Positions 1 through 7,439 of a DNA stretch of 12,000 nucleotides are shown piece by piece. Under the pieces are notes generated by a model, which saw only the letters and a list, made by a program, of their open reading frames with translations, was not told the DNA's origin and did no database searches. Position 1 is the first letter of the stretch; every line of letters starts with the position of its first letter. This stretch comes from Cristatella mucedo (Eukaryota; Bryozoa; Phylactolaemata; Cristatellidae): NCBI GenBank assembly GCA_009760855.2, contig WPIO01000065.1, positions 1,040,501 through 1,052,500 on the forward strand. Direction: 5' to 3'. The translations under genes were made by a program, and so were the position numbers.

Positions 1-588
1 GCAGCACGCGCAGTGTCATCACGCATAAGCACATCAAGGACGAATCACAGGGACCCACCAAATCGGTCCTAAATAGGTGTGCTTATAAGTTCTTTTTAAG
101 TATGGTCAATTCAGGGGCTGTTCTGACACAAGTCGGGAGGGAGTTCCAGGCTTTGGGAGCATACGAACTAAATGCACGGTCTCCAAAGGATTTGAGGTTT
201 GTACGAGGTATTGGTAGACTGTTGGATTCCGAAAAGCGGGTGGTACGATGCTTGGCCTGGTGGGGAAGTAGATCTGAGAGATAGGCTGGAGCCAAAGAAT
301 GAAGTGACCTAAAAGTGAGCAAAAAAACCTTGAAGTCAATCCGTTGCTTGACTGGTAGCCAGTGCAGGTCGGCGAGAAGTGGTGTGATGTGGCACATGCG
401 ACGATCACGACAGACAAGCCTAGCTGTGGAGATTTGCTCCAACAGCAATCACCTGATCGCACATGCCGGTAGGCCAGTAAGCTGTGAGTTGCAGAAGTCG
501 AGACGGGATGTCACGAATGCATGGACCAACTTAGACGTGGTATCCTTATATAAACAAGCCCGAATTTTAGCAATGTTATGTAGCTGAA
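1..588 (-). mobile_element. LINE family A copy A1: RT C-terminal part and start of 3' UTR
   Basis: This is the 3' part of a CR1/L2-like non-LTR retrotransposon on the minus strand. Reading down from about 588, the translation gives HNIAKIRACLYKD, then SRLDFCNSQLTGLP, an in-frame TGA (451-449), then ITPLLADLHWLPVKQRIDFK, LAPAYLSDLL, TRFSESNSLPIPRTNLKSFG and APKAWNSLPTCV. This order is typical of the region after the RT catalytic core in CR1/L2-type elements. A TAA at 85-83 ends the frame early; copy A3 continues here to KTHLFRTAFSGSL. Bases 1-60 are the reverse complement of the 3' UTR seen in A2 and A3, so the element runs off the left edge and its tail is not visible. It abuts B1 near 590-605. 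It is inactive because it is 5' truncated and has two stops. Clade assignment rests on motif recognition only. Confidence 0.88.
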
Positions 589-600
589 ATATTAATTAGA

Positions 601-798
601 TCTACATTCCTTCAGTTGGTATACGTTAATCATACCACCCACGTCAGTGGCCATATCCTAGATCTCGTGATCACTAAGGATGTCTGCCCCACTGACCTTG
701 CGGTGTGCCTGCTGACCCTCTCAGATCGTTGTTCGGTCTCGTTTACTGTTCCTGCTCCGTACAGAGTGATATCGAACTTGTCCAGCGACGTAGCTTAA
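601..798 (+). pseudogene. Endonuclease (EEP/APE-like) C-terminal remnant of B1
   Basis: The translation reads THVSGHILDLVITK followed by TLSDRCSVSFTV. In LINE endonucleases of the exonuclease-endonuclease-phosphatase fold, the C-terminal end carries G-H-T-L-D-L-V-I and then an SDH catalytic motif in which the His is essential. Here the motif reads S-D-R (721-729), so the catalytic His codon is lost. The N-terminal two thirds of the domain are absent because the element is 5' truncated at about 600. The frame ends in TAA at 796-798, just before the 40-bp tandem duplication. Confidence 0.8.
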
Positions 799-805
799 AA
801 AGCTT

Positions 806-885
806 TGACATAGACAATTTTTGAAATCTGTTTATAAAGCAGGTCTGACATAGACACATTTTGAAATTTGTTTGTGAAGCAGGTC
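806..885 (+). repeat. 40-bp tandem duplication inside B1
   Basis: Two adjacent 40-bp units, 806-845 and 846-885, both start TGACATAGAC and end AAGCAGGTC-like. I count 35 of 40 positions identical. The unit length is not a multiple of three, so the duplication itself shifts the frame between endonuclease and RT. B2 does not reach this region, so I cannot tell whether it is private to B1. Confidence 0.85.
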
Positions 886-1232
886 TTCTTGATCTGCACC
901 CCGACTCGACCGACAGCCTCGCTATCCTCACTGATGCAGTGAACATGACACTTAAGAGTTCTCTTGACAAGCATGCTCCCGCTCATTCTATCTATGCACA
1001 GGGTCGCGGTGATTCCTTTCAATTTACAAAAACTACAAAAGATGCGCGCAGCGTTAAGTGCAGGCTTGAACTTCGTTTTACGAAATCAGGTTCGGATGCA
1101 GATCTAGTACATTTCAAAGACTTCCTTCGAGTTTACACCTATAAGCGTAAAAAAGAAAGGGCTTTTTTCACTCAAAAACTGAAGTCCTGCCACTCAGAAC
1201 CAAAACAGATTAATATGGCGGTAAACAATTGA
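861..1232 (+). pseudogene. Endonuclease-RT linker fragment of B1
   Basis: This is a 123-codon open stretch with DSTDSLAILTDAVN, SSLDKHAPAHS, FTKTTKDARSVKCRLELRF and YTYKRKKERAFFTQKL. The pattern LDKHAPxxS, then a W/F-x-T/K stretch and a basic RRxExxW-like helix, is typical of the segment between endonuclease and RT in CR1/L2 elements. It continues in a shifted frame at about 1235-1310 (RDINGSSKTFSAFFTE), then returns to the 1240-1587 frame (VHIRASIKHPQ). Confidence 0.75.
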
Positions 1233-1239
1233 CTGGCCC

Positions 1240-2606
1240 ATGCTGAGAGGTCTGACTCCCGAGATATTAACGGCTCATCCAAAACGTTTTCAGCCTTCTT
1301 TACTGAAAGAAATTGTGCACATTCGTGCCTCCATAAAGCACCCTCAGAGTAAAGCAATTTCGGAATTGCAACCTGTGACCTTACTTAAAATATTTTCAAA
1401 GGTTTCTGCATGCGATCTCGCTACCTTAACATGGCCTAATCAAAAGAGCTCGTCTCCTGAAGAATCTATACCATCATCTCTGCGGTCTTCACTGGCAGAT
1501 CAACTTAACCCAGCCATAACCGGGAATATCAATGCTTCTCTGCGAAAAGGGGTCGCACCCAAGTCCTTCAAGTCGGCAATCGTTTGACCGATACTTAAAA
1601 AGCCTGGATCAGATACAGAGGTCTTTGCAAACTATCGCCCAGTTTCCCTTCTGCCTTTCTTGTCAAAGATTCCTGAAAAAATCGTCGCTAAGCAGCTGGT
1701 AGCATACATCGAAAAGATGAAATGTCACACAAATTTCAATCGGGATTCAAGCGACAGCACTACACTGAAGCTGCTCTCCTCCGTGTTACCAATGACATTC
1801 TATGCAGCAACGATGACGGAAATGTCACTACCCTATCTCTGCTAGATCTACCAGCTGCCTTCGAAACCACTGATTACGATGTTCTACTTGAACGATTGAG
1901 AACAACGATCGGTCTGGTAGCCGAGACACTGGCGTGATGTAAATCGTACTTGTCTGATCGTGTTCAATCCGTGTCGTCGTGTGGAGGTCAGGTCTCATCC
2001 ACCAGACCAGCCACCTGTGGAGTCCCGCAACAGTCCGTCCTCGGTCCCTTGCTGTTCTCTATTTATACTAAACCCCTGGGAAAAGTGATGAAGGCCCATG
2101 GAATAGGATGCCACTGATGCTGACGATACTCAGCTGTATTTGTCATTCAAACCGTCGGAATCTTCTGCAGCAACTAATAAACTGCATGCCTCATTGCCGA
2201 TATTCGATCCTGGATGTCGGAAAATTTCTTGAAACTAAACGACAATAAAACTGAGCTGCTGTTCTTAGGACATCCTAAGCGTGTAGCTAGATTAAAAGGC
2301 TTTGCTCTTCTGATAGGTGATGCTATTGTGCAGGCATCACCGCGTGCTCGAGATTTATGTGTCGTTTTCGATAACTTCCTGCATTTTAAAAGCTTGATTC
2401 AGAAGACTGCTTCTATAGCTCACCATCACGTCCGATACCTATCTAAGATTAGGAGCTGTCTCCCACGGCGGCTTTCAAAAGATTTAACTAGCTCCTTAAT
2501 TCTGTCTCGGTTTGATTATTGTTATTCCCTTTTGGCCGGGCTACCAAACAAAGAAACTAGGCCAATGCAAATGGCTATGATATGGCTTCAAATCCCAGAC
2601 GTTTGA
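1240..2606 (+). pseudogene. Reverse transcriptase core of B1, multiply broken
   Basis: RT segments occur in the expected order but in several frames. They are NPAITGNINASLRKG and SFKSAIV (to the TGA at 1585-1587), PILKKPG and FANYRPVSLLPFLSKIPEK (1588-1710), FQSGFKRQHYTEAALLRV (from 1722 after a -1 shift), SLLDLPAAFETTDYDVLLER (motif A), TGA at 1935-1937 where Trp is usual (LAWFKSYLSDR), and [17 protein letters not shown], where the usual Gly of PQGS is Gln (2031-2033). The YADD box is damaged to D-A-D-D (2116-2127) next to an indel. ENFLKLNDNKTELLFLGH, RDLCVVFDNFLHF and KIRSCLP follow. The product would reverse-transcribe element RNA at the target site, but no frame can encode it here. Confidence 0.9.
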
Positions 2607-2610
2607 CCAC

Positions 2611-3132
2611 GTGTCGCCTTTGCTAAAAGAGCTAGAATGGATGCCGGTTGATCAACGGATACAGAGAAAAGTTCTTACGCTGACCAACAAGGCCCGCCAC
2701 GGCTTGGCTCCTGCGTACCTAGCTGAACTGCTGCACCAGTTTCAGCCTCTTCGCGCCCTCAGGTCCTGTATGGACAATAAATTAGCTACTCCACTCTTCC
2801 GCTTAAAGAGAGTTGGTGACAGAAGCTTTAGCTCTGCCGGTCCTAGACTGTGGAACTCGCTTCCACAACTCTTACGCAACGAAAACTACTCTCCTACTGC
2901 CGACTATGGCTCATCCTTTTCAGCGGTCCTGAGCTGCTACTTTCATGCTCCTCACTATGTCAACTACTCTTATGACTCTGTTATGCTTATCACTTTTTTT
3001 TTGCGTGAGACAAAATTTGTTGGTCACCTAATGCGTAGCGAAAGCCGATTAGGCTGTGAGAACGCTATACAAAACTCTCTTGCTTTACACCCACATAGTC
3101 TTTATGACTTTGTGGAGTTACAGACGGAGACA

Positions 3133-3196
<64 letters not shown>

Positions 3197-3555
3197 GGAA
3201 TTTGGCTCAAGCAAGTGTGGAAACAGAAAGAGCAGGGACTTTAAGTGCTGTGCCGAGCTCGCCCGTAGGAACGAGCAGCCTCGAGATGGCTCGCTCAATC
3301 GGTATGATGAACCCTGGATCGGTCCCACCAGAGGTTATGCGATCGTTTCTCGCTAGAGGTGAACGCATTTATGACCGCATTCAACCGCACGGCAGAAGAT
3401 CTATAATTGCTCGGTGTCGTGAAAATATTTTGTTTTATTTGGCTGGAAAAGTCGTCACATCCATGTCAGATTTAGCGAAATGCATGAAGGGCTTCGAAGT
3501 GTTTATACAGCTAACAGCCATCTCCAGCCAAAAATCTACAAACGCTCGGTCCTAG
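2611..3555 (+). pseudogene. Chimeric read-through ORF: B1 RT C-terminus, Thr-His repeat, unrelated downstream segment
   Basis: This is one open frame of 314 codons. Codons ~1-90 are the RT C-terminal domain of family B (LLKELEWMPVDQRIQRKV, HGLAPAYLAELLHQFQ, FSSAGPRLWNSLPQLLRN). Codons ~90-165 are the tail also found in B2. In B2 the frame then ends (SPA-stop, TAA), but B1 has TTA (SLA-Leu), so translation runs through the 3' UTR and the CA repeat (alternating Thr and His, about 20 residues). It continues into about 120 codons of non-LINE sequence (PPEVMRSFLARGERIYDRIQ, FYLAGKVVTSMSDLAKCMKG) up to TAG at 3553-3555. The C-terminal part is not recognised. The fusion most likely arose by accident. 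It begins directly after a frameshifting deletion, and nothing shows that it is expressed. Confidence 0.6.
3136..3195 (+). repeat. (CA)n microsatellite, tail of B1
   Basis: About 30 uninterrupted CA units directly follow the family B 3' end (TTACAGACGGAGACACAAA). The position matches where B2 has a (CATA)n tract, so it is the element's 3' tail, probably expanded after insertion. A perfect run this long should be highly length-polymorphic. Confidence 0.95.
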
Positions 3556-3896
3556 GCAAGTAGAAGGGCTTATTCATATTAATAGACCGCGTTTTCAGAA
3601 TTTTTGAGCCGCTCGATTCCATATATGGGCTTGCGTGGGAGTGACAGAAAAACAACGGATTGCGACGTATCCATTGCTTGGTTCAACGGATTATCTGTCG
3701 AAGACAGATATCTGATGATGTCTCCAGCTATTTTGAATTAGTAGAAGGCTATCTAACCCGCCACCACCAGCTAATAAATGCCTTCGCGTCCAACCAAAAA
3801 TACGCTGCAATTAACCAGCTCATCAAATCGTTCAACCGCGTACACGCTCAGAAAAGTGAGGGCTCCAAGAGCAGCAAATTAAATAACGCAATATAA
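3196..3896 (+). other. Unrecognised coding-like block between two LINE tails
   Basis: This 700-bp block lies between the tail of B1 and the 3' end of the inverted scrap B3 and matches neither family. It holds three plus-strand open stretches in different frames. 3196-3555 includes MNPGSVPPEVMRSFLARGER and CRENILFYLAGKVVTSMSDL. 3625-3741 is 38 codons from an ATG, with SIAWFNGLSVEDRYLMMSPA. 3660-3896 includes SSYFELVEGYLTRHHQLINA and YAAINQLIKSFNRVHAQKS. Residue composition is protein-like rather than low complexity. This could be one decayed gene with frameshifts, exons, or chance. I do not recognise the family and assign no function. Confidence 0.4.
3660..3896 (+). CDS. Hypothetical ORF, 78 codons, unrecognised
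   Basis: The open frame is bounded upstream by an in-frame TGA at 3642-3644 and ends in TAA at 3894-3896. No ATG lies near the start, so a coding role would need an upstream exon or an ancestral frame. The middle (SYFELVEGYLTRHHQLINAF, then NQLIKSFNRVHAQKS) could form two amphipathic helices. The tail is Ser/Lys-rich (KSEGSKSSK). It ends seven bases before the B3 scrap. It may be the continuation, in another frame, of the segment ending at 3555. A chance ORF is possible. Confidence 0.25.
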   Translation: MRRIHCLVQRIICRRQISDDVSSYFELVEGYLTRHHQLINAFASNQKYAAINQLIKSFNRVHAQKSEGSKSSKLNNAI

Positions 3897-3902
3897 TGTA
3901 AT

Positions 3903-4045
3903 GCCTCGCTGCCTGTAACTCCACAATGCAACAAAGACTAAGTTGGTGCTACACTGAAGAGTTTTCTTTTAGCCCGCTCTAAGCTTGTAGCGGCTTTTGG
4001 TAGGCATATGTTAGCCGACAGAATTCATACACTCATGACTTCTAA
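3903..4045 (-). mobile_element. LINE family B copy B3: old 3'-end scrap
   Basis: Plus-strand bases from 3903 align with the plus-strand reading of B2 from about 8566. Shared blocks include CTGTAA-TCCACAA, ACAAAGACTA, GAGAGTTTT-like, GCGGCTTT-like, and a CAGA-TTCAT block near 4020. This is the reverse complement of the family B 3' end. It is clearly more diverged than B1 is from B2. The tail would lie at lower coordinates, where only a short TAATG-like remnant is seen (3893-3903). Orientation is opposite to B1. Confidence 0.7.
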
Positions 4046-4544
4046 GAATTAAAAATTCATTCTTCTAAGAGCTAAAATATGTTCAATAGTCACGCATCTT
4101 TTGTCGCTCACTTTTAGGTCCCTTCATTCTATGGCTCCAGCCTATCTGTCAGATATACTACCCCATCAGGCCAAGCATCGTACCGCCCGCTTTTCGGAAT
4201 CCAACAGTCTAGAAATACCTCATACAAACCTTAAATCCTTTGGAGACCGTGCATTTAGTTCATATGCTCCCAAAGCCTGGAACTCCCTCCCGACCTGCGT
4301 CAAAACATCCCCTGACCTGACCACATTTAAAAGGAACCTAAAAACACCTATTTAGGACAGCATTTAGTGGGTCCCTGTGATTCGTCCTTGATGTGCTTAT
4401 GCGTGCTGACACTGTGCATGCTGCCACTAACCACATTTGCATGCTGACCCTGTGCATGTCACCCCTAACCATATTATTCATTTCGTTTGTTTTTCAAGCA
4501 TGATTTTACTTACCATTCAATTGCATTTCACTTTACAGCAAATG

Positions 4545-4586
4545 TAAAGCGCCTAGAGAGAGATTAAGTTCTCTGAGGGCGCTTTA
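4545..4586 (+). other. 3'-terminal hairpin of family A (copy A2)
   Basis: TAAAGCGCC (4545-4553) and GGCGCTTTA (4578-4586) form a perfect 9-bp stem around a 24-nt loop. The loop can fold further through AGAGA/TCTCT. It lies directly before the ATT-repeat tail. In L2/CR1-type elements the 3' end is the site recognised by the element's own RT, so a recognition role is inferred, not shown. Confidence 0.7.
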
Positions 4587-4592
4587 TCAAGT

Positions 4593-4620
4593 GAATTATT
4601 ATTATTATTATTATTATTAT
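4593..4620 (+). repeat. (ATT)n microsatellite tail of A2
   Basis: About nine ATT/TTA units follow AAGTGAATTATT directly after the family A hairpin. The same tail type follows A3. Confidence 0.92.
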
Positions 4621-5216
4621 CTTTCTAGAATAATTGTACTTTCGCGTGTAACTAATGGTGTCAAAAATTGGCAGAATTCGAGTAAGACTATCAGAATACG
4701 GCCGCCGGTTTACCACTGTGGCCTCACTTAGCAATGGAAAATTACGGGTTTTAGAGCTCAATGATAATTTTAGGACTATATCGCCCGCCACAGCTGCCAT
4801 TACTGCATATACTAATCATAATAGTAATACATATAATAGCAACAGGAATTTGAATATCCCATAAGAAGAACTAAATCTGTCATTTCCTTATCTGGAAGAC
4901 ACTTTTAGTTAAAGGTAAATATCGATTAATGCAGAGAAAATTGTTCAAAATGAATTATTTGTTTAGATTTAGAGTTCTTTAAAAAACATGTTGGAAATGG
5001 GATCGGACGTTTTGATGATTTCCACACAAAAGGAAAACATAATTATGCAAAATATGGCTAACCCAGAAGTATACCGGAAAAAGCATAGCTACAAATAAAA
5101 ATATTAAGGATCTCGGTATCACACAGGAGTTGTGTCGCAACTTGTTAATCCTTGCTGAATCAAAGTGCATGTTTGCAGCTTGTTGAGATGCGTGCTTGTG
5201 ACTTTTACGGATGATC
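4621..5216. other. AT-rich stretch, no recognised gene
   Basis: No family A or B homology was found by eye. The plus strand holds a 69-codon open frame (4655-4864) ending in Asn/Thr-rich sequence encoded by ATA/AAT-type triplets, which suggests low complexity. The minus strand holds a 79-codon open frame (5218-4979) with a hydrophobic run around IFLFVAMLFPVYFW. Neither is recognised, and both could be chance. Confidence 0.6.
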
Positions 5217-5480
5217 ATTTTCCATTCACATCAATAATCTGGAGTCACCCACTGAGACAAGACTTGAACCATTGCAGTGCCGTGCCAGTGATGCCCAGGC
5301 AAAATGAGAGGCGCTCAAGGACTTGATGATCAATAGCATCGAAAACTGCCGAAAGATCAAGCAAAACAAGCAGGCTTAATCTGAGTCTGCATTCCAGATA
5401 AGGTCACTGTAAACTCTAAGCGATGCTGACTCTACATAGTGATTAGCGATAGAACCAGACTGGAACTTGCTTTTGAATAT
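5217..5480 (-). mobile_element. LINE RT-core fragment C (motif A region)
   Basis: On the minus strand, from about 5480, the translation gives FKSKFQSGS, HYVESASLRVYSDL, then (after a frameshift near 5375) SLLVLLDLSAVFDAIDHQVL, ERLSFCLGITGTALQWFKSC, a TGA, and LQIIDVNGK. This is the CR1/L2-type RT region around motif A; the Asp of LLDLSAVFD is kept. It could be the RT core of family A, for which no other copy here covers this region, or a third family. It is at most 264 bp and dead. Confidence 0.8.
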
Positions 5481-5520
5481 ACTGCTCTACAATATATACA
5501 TGAACTTGCTGTATTTAGGC

Positions 5521-5580
5521 ATAGATGTGGTTAGTGGAAGCATGCACAGTGTCAGCACGCATAAGCACATAAAGGACGAA
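5521..5580 (-). mobile_element. Inverted fragment of family A 3' UTR
   Basis: The reverse complement of this stretch (TTCGTCCTT-like start, ATGTGCTTATGCGTGCTGAC, ACTGTGCATGCT, CCACTAACCACAT) matches the 3' UTR of A2 (4380-4437) and A3 (5866-5922). It joins the 5' end of A3 directly at about 5580, head to head. It therefore forms a ~55-bp inverted repeat with A3's own 3' UTR. Confidence 0.85.
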
Positions 5581-6104
5581 TTTTGTCGCCCACATTTAGG
5601 CCACTTCATTCTTTGGCTCCAGCCTCTCTCTAAGATCTACTCCCCCCACCAGGCCAAGCGTCGTACCACCCGCTTTTCGGAATTCAACAGTTTACCAATA
5701 CCTCGTAAAAACCTCAAATCCTTTCGAGACTGTGCATTTAGTTTGTATGCTCCCAAAGCCTGAAACTCCCTCCCGACTTGCGTAAAAAAATCCTCTGACT
5801 TGACCACATTTAAAAAGAACTTAAAAACACACCTATTTAGGACAGCATTTAGTGGGTCTCTGTGATTCGTCTTTGATGTGCTTATGCGTGCTGACACTGT
5901 GCATGCTGCCACTAACCACATTTGCATGCTGACCCTGTGCAAATCACCCCCTAACCATGTTATTCATGTTGTTTGTTTATCAAGCATGATATTACTCATC
6001 ATTCAATTGCGTTTCCCTTTGCAGCAGATGTAAAGCGCCTAGAAAGGGATTAAGTTCTCTGAGGGTGCTTTATCAAGTGCATTATTATTTTTATTATTAT
6101 TAGA
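5581..6104 (+). mobile_element. LINE family A copy A3 with complete 3' end
   Basis: This is a 5'-truncated family A copy. The translation from 5585 reads TFRPLHSLAPASL-like (with a frame slip), then TTRFSEFNSLPIPRKNLKSF and YAPKA. A TGA (5761-5763) replaces the Trp codon of the conserved KAWNSLP. After it the frame resumes as NSLPTCV-like and ends KKNLKTHLFRTAFSGSL-stop (TGA near 5862), the longest C-terminus seen for the family. The 3' UTR runs to a hairpin (6031-6072) and an interrupted ATT tail (6079-6104). It starts at nearly the same internal position as A2. Confidence 0.88.
6031..6072 (+). other. 3'-terminal hairpin of family A (copy A3)
   Basis: TAAAGCGCC (6031-6039) faces GGTGCTTTA (6064-6072). 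Relative to A2 one C is T, which in RNA turns a G-C pair into G-U, so the 9-bp stem survives. It is followed by an ATTATT tail at 6079-6104. Confidence 0.65.
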
Positions 6105-6137
6105 TGCTCTTAATTGATGTTGTGTTTCGCTTAACAA

Positions 6138-6306
6138 CATAATTAATTTATATAGCCCCCTAAGAGAGCTGAATCTGTATGCAGGAGCTTCACATGTGCC
6201 TCAGGGCTCGAGCACACAACCTCGGTAGTCAAAATTGAACATTTTAATCTTGATCGTCGATGCGTCGGGCAAGCACCTTGACCCCTGGGCCTGACCAGGG
6301 CTTCCA
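6138..6306 (-). mobile_element. tRNA-derived SINE-like element with a family-A-like LINE tail
   Basis: On the minus strand, an A-box-like GGCCCAGGGGTCAAGG (about 6291-6276) is followed by TGCTTGCCCGACG. About 60 nt later comes a B-box-like TGTGCTCGAGCCC (6216-6204), preceded by CCGAGGTTG as in tRNA T-arms. The 3' end, AGCTCTCTTAGGGGGCT then ATATAAATTAATTAT (about 6172-6138), resembles the family A end (AAGTTCTCTGAGGGCGCT, TATCAAGTGAATTAT). Such a tRNA head plus LINE-like tail is the standard SINE plan, in which the LINE's RT is borrowed. The A-B spacing is longer than in a tRNA. The copy is degenerate. Chance similarity of the A box is the main alternative. Confidence 0.5.
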
Positions 6307-7435
6307 TGGGTACAGCTACGTGTATTTGAGCTGCACCTACACGTCGCCGGCAGCGAATCATCAAGGCAGGTGTCATCTGTATCTTTTCGCTCGTCAGCAA
6401 GGACGCGGCACGGTTTCGGGAGCGCCGAGTTTGCTTCCTGGGACATCAGAGCGAGTAGCCTGAGTCACAGCGAAGCGTTTGCAATAACTTGGCTGGCGAC
6501 GAGTGCTTGGCAGCTGTTGGAGCAACGGGCCGCTCAAATAAATTAATTAAAAAATTTACCAATTGAACTCTAAAAAGCTCCACTTATAAAATCTGCACAC
6601 TTCTTAAGAATATGTCCATATGAAAGGTGACTTAAAAAATGAATGTGGACAATAGAGAGGCAGGGTATATGCGCGACATTGCCGTCACTTTTCAGTTGCT
6701 TATGTGGCATTGTCGGCCGCAGCTGGCGCCGCTGCACCATGCCGAAGACCAGGAAGTGCAAGAGTTCAACATATGTCAACGCTGGTATCACTTTACAAAC
6801 AAGGTTCATCTCGAGTATTAGGTACCGCTTAGATAAGAGTAAGTCAGCCAATATAGGTCAGGCGTTTGTGCCATCGCATCCTGGCTAGTTCAAAAAGCTT
6901 AATTCAAGACATCCCGTCTTTACCCTTAATTGTCTGCAGCTTAATTATTCAGAAATAGGCTCCTCTCTGGTCTGGTCAATGGCGTTGCTACCACAACACA
7001 ACGCAACACAGTTCTATCTGACCTTCTCCGGCTCTCTATCAAGCATCCAATCGATTAACTCGCTCACACAAGCCTACCTTTCCAACTTCCTTACTGCTTC
7101 TGTGTCTTTTGCACAGCTTGCATCTTGGCATCTATAGATCTTGCCATCCCCAACGTTAGATTAGATTTTTTGGCAATTGAGCCTTCAGATTTTGTGCACG
7201 GAAAGTTTTGAACTCGCATCTGGCTACGGTCGCTACCTACAATGGCAGTGGATGATTTAAATCTCAGCTAACGACGTATCTGTTCAGGTAAGCTTTTCCT
7301 TCGCTCCGGTGAGCTCCAGTCTTTTGTATTCCCGTGTTTTACATGCTTCGTCTAGTGCACGATCTAGTGCACATTACTAGCCCGAGGTCCTGATAACCGG
7401 TCGCCCGTAGTGTCTTCTTGTTTGCTTAAGCCTGA
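6307..7435. other. No recognised gene; unannotated DNA
   Basis: I see no LINE homology here. Overlapping short open frames of 60-93 codons occur on both strands near 6570-6890, none recognised. A good splice-donor-like site, CAG/GTAAGC, lies at 7285-7293, but no supporting exon was found. A 12-bp-period direct repeat, TCTAGTGCAC, occurs at 7351-7360 and 7363-7372. Confidence 0.55.
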
Positions 7436-7439
7436 TGAC

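Larger units (their letters stand above)
600..3195 (+). mobile_element. LINE family B copy B1: endonuclease C-terminus, RT, 3' end and (CA)n tail
   Basis: This is a 5'-truncated CR1/L2-like non-LTR retrotransposon, the longest element in the window. In order it holds the endonuclease C-terminus (601-798), a 40-bp tandem duplication (806-885), the endonuclease-RT linker (861-1310), the RT (about 1310-2590), the RT C-terminal domain (2611-2870), a coding tail shared with B2 up to about 3090, a short 3' UTR ending TTACAGACGGAGA (3118-3130), and a CA-repeat tail (3136-3195). The frame is broken many times: frameshifts near 1308, 1715, 2112 and 2190, TGA at 1585-1587 and 1935-1937, and a 13-bp deletion near 2588 relative to B2. 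No target-site duplication was seen. It is a dead copy. Copy B2 is its inverted relative. Confidence 0.9.
4095..4620 (+). mobile_element. LINE family A copy A2 with complete 3' end
   Basis: This is a 5'-truncated family A copy. An 84-codon frame (4101-4355) carries LTFRSLHSMAPAYLSDILPH, TARFSESNSLEIPHTNLKSF and APKAWNSLPTCVKTSPDL, the RT C-terminal domain. A 2-bp loss in the ACACACC stretch (about 4345) shifts the frame into an early TAG, where A3 continues as KTHLFRTAFSGSL. The 3' UTR follows to a hairpin (4545-4586) and an ATT-repeat tail (4593-4620). The 5' boundary lies at about 4095-4098, within a few bases of the equivalent boundary in A3. No target-site duplication was found. Confidence 0.88.

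Noticed and set aside
102-587. Plus-strand ORFs at 102-284 and 315-587.
   Set aside because: They are antisense shadows of the A1 RT frame, which has clear family motifs.
3065-3328. Minus-strand ORF rich in alternating Val-Cys and plus-strand ORF rich in Thr-His.
   Set aside because: Both arise only from the CA repeat; the second (3056-3244) is also a frame shadow of the LINE tail.
4979-5218. Minus-strand 79-codon ORF as continuation of RT fragment C (CVIPRSLIFLF compared with [13 protein letters not shown]).
   Set aside because: Only V-P and S match, and no YADD-type box follows at the expected distance. The similarity is too weak to extend C.
6143-6446. Overlapping minus-strand ORFs of 81-85 codons and a plus-strand ORF at 6260-6463.
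   Set aside because: They overlap the SINE-like element on both strands, have no recognised motif, and fit chance ORFs in a GC-richer stretch.
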